Shown one piece after another: positions 7,143 to 7,451 of a stretch of 7,451 bases of DNA. Within the stretch, counting starts at the first letter, position 1. Every line of letters starts with the position of its first letter. The stretch spans positions 1 through 7,451 of the forward strand of contig PKWS01000392.1 of the NCBI GenBank assembly GCA_003132105.1, written 5' to 3'. This stretch comes from Desulfosporosinus sp. (lineage in GTDB: Bacteria > Bacillota > Desulfitobacteriia > Desulfitobacteriales > Desulfitobacteriaceae). A model generated the notes under the pieces. It was not told the DNA's origin and did not search any database. It saw nothing but the letters and a program-made list of their open reading frames with translations. A program made the translations under genes and the position numbers.

Positions 7143-7161
7143 CGGTGGCTCTGCCACACCG
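7143..7161. repeat. Imperfect dyad over the DUF1456 promoter
   Basis: CGGTG (7143-7147) and CACCG (7157-7161) are perfect inverted arms around a 9-nt centre, in which GC/GC could add two more pairs with a small bulge. ATAT-like bases flank both sides. It overlaps the presumed -35 region and lies upstream of the -10, so an operator role is plausible. No T-run follows, so it is a poor intrinsic terminator. Confidence 0.45.
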
Positions 7162-7179
7162 AAATATTCATGTTATAAT
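7151..7179 (+). promoter_or_regulatory. Extended -10 promoter for the DUF1456 gene
   Basis: TATAAT (7174-7179) is a perfect sigma-A -10 and is preceded by TG at 7171-7172 with one intervening base, the extended -10 form. A weak -35, CTGCCA (7151-7156), lies 17 nt upstream. Transcription would start near 7186 and give a leader of about 25 nt. A perfect TTGACA at 7124-7129 is 44 nt from the -10, too far to be its partner. Confidence 0.65.
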
Positions 7180-7195
7180 GAAAGTATAGGTTAAG

Positions 7196-7203
7196 AAAGG
7201 AGG
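7196..7203 (+). promoter_or_regulatory. Ribosome binding site of the DUF1456 gene
   Basis: AAAGGAGG, nearly the full anti-16S complement, lies 7 nt before ATG 7211 and fixes that start. Confidence 0.88.
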
Positions 7204-7210
7204 ATTATAG

Positions 7211-7451
7211 ATGGATAATAATGATATATTAATTAGATTAAGATATGCACTAGATATAAGGGATACAGATATGGTAGAGATATTTAAACTTGGTGGCGCT
7301 GAACTAACCGCAGAAGAAGTGAGGAAGTTGCTCATAAAATCAAAAGAGACTTACCGTTACAATGATGAAGTTGACGATCATGACCAAATAGAAGAAAAGG
7401 AAGAGAATATAAAATGTAAGAACAGCACCCTAGAGTCATTTCTAAATGGCT
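7211..7451 (+). CDS. DUF1456 (YehS-like) protein, N-terminal part
   Basis: Eighty codons are present before the window ends. The peptide MDNNDILIRLRYALDIRDTD followed by MVEIFKLGG, then LTAEEVRKLLIKSKE and STLESFLNG, matches the DUF1456 pattern known from E. coli YehS (NDIL..RY.L...D.V.I..LG......E.....L.K...FLNG). These proteins consist of two copies of a roughly 70-residue helical repeat; here the first copy is complete and the second is outside. Their biochemical function is not established. Between LLIKSKE and the CKNSTLESFLNG segment is an acidic stretch (DEVDDHDQIEEKEE, about residues 53-66) that is longer than in YehS. The gene has its own promoter and ribosome site, and a hand count gives about 33% G+C over 7201-7451, visibly lower than the Jet operon. 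It is therefore likely an independent resident gene and not part of the defence operon. Confidence 0.88.
   Translation, partial: MDNNDILIRLRYALDIRDTDMVEIFKLGGAELTAEEVRKLLIKSKETYRYNDEVDDHDQIEEKEENIKCKNSTLESFLNG

Noticed and set aside
7075..7194. 39-codon + strand frame starting at ATG 7075
   Set aside because: It overlaps the promoter of the DUF1456 gene, has only a weak ribosome site and a Cys-rich sequence without recognisable motifs.
1..7451. CRISPR arrays, tRNA or rRNA genes, transposase genes
   Set aside because: No repeat-spacer pattern, no tRNA-like cloverleaf and no transposase or integrase motif was seen on either strand.

Overview
The window carries most of a Wadjet (Jet) SMC-family plasmid/foreign-DNA defence operon on the + strand. 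It is followed by what looks like the decayed end of a MutT/Nudix gene and then by the start of an unrelated, more AT-rich DUF1456 gene. Strong AGGAGG-type ribosome binding sites, a TTG start, an extended -10 promoter and a YehS/DUF1456 protein of Gram-positive style suggest a Firmicute. The moderate G+C of the operon would fit a Clostridia lineage such as the Desulfitobacterium/Desulfosporosinus group, but this is a guess from style and not a database match.

Layout. Positions 1-227 hold the last 74 codons of a gene best explained as jetD, the topoisomerase VI/Toprim-like nuclease subunit; its 5' part lies outside the window. Then come jetA (249-1793, MukF-like kleisin, TTG start), jetB (1786-2520, MukE-like KITE subunit) and jetC (2521-6921, a 1466-residue MukB-like SMC ATPase). 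The jetD-jetA gap is 21 nt, jetA and jetB overlap by 8 nt, and jetC starts on the base after the jetB stop. This is one tightly coupled transcription unit in the order D-A-B-C. Its promoter lies upstream of the window and no convincing intrinsic terminator follows jetC.

Positions 6922-7210 are not empty. A short frame at 6928-7065 resembles only the C-terminal end of a MutT/Nudix pyrophosphohydrolase and lacks the Nudix box, so it is read as a truncated gene at the edge of the defence cassette. The stretch also holds an exact 13-bp direct repeat, a short dyad and an extended -10 promoter. That promoter leads into the DUF1456 gene (7211 onward), which runs off the end of the window.

How the parts work together, from family knowledge: JetA, JetB and JetC form an SMC motor of the MukBEF type that extrudes DNA loops and senses small circular DNA, and JetD cleaves the trapped DNA. 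Wadjet is a known system, so nothing here is a wholly new system. The most interesting local details are the Walker B motif of JetC with Asn in place of the usual catalytic Glu, the long JetC with an unusual hinge region, jetD placed first, and the apparent mutT scar marking the right edge of the cassette.
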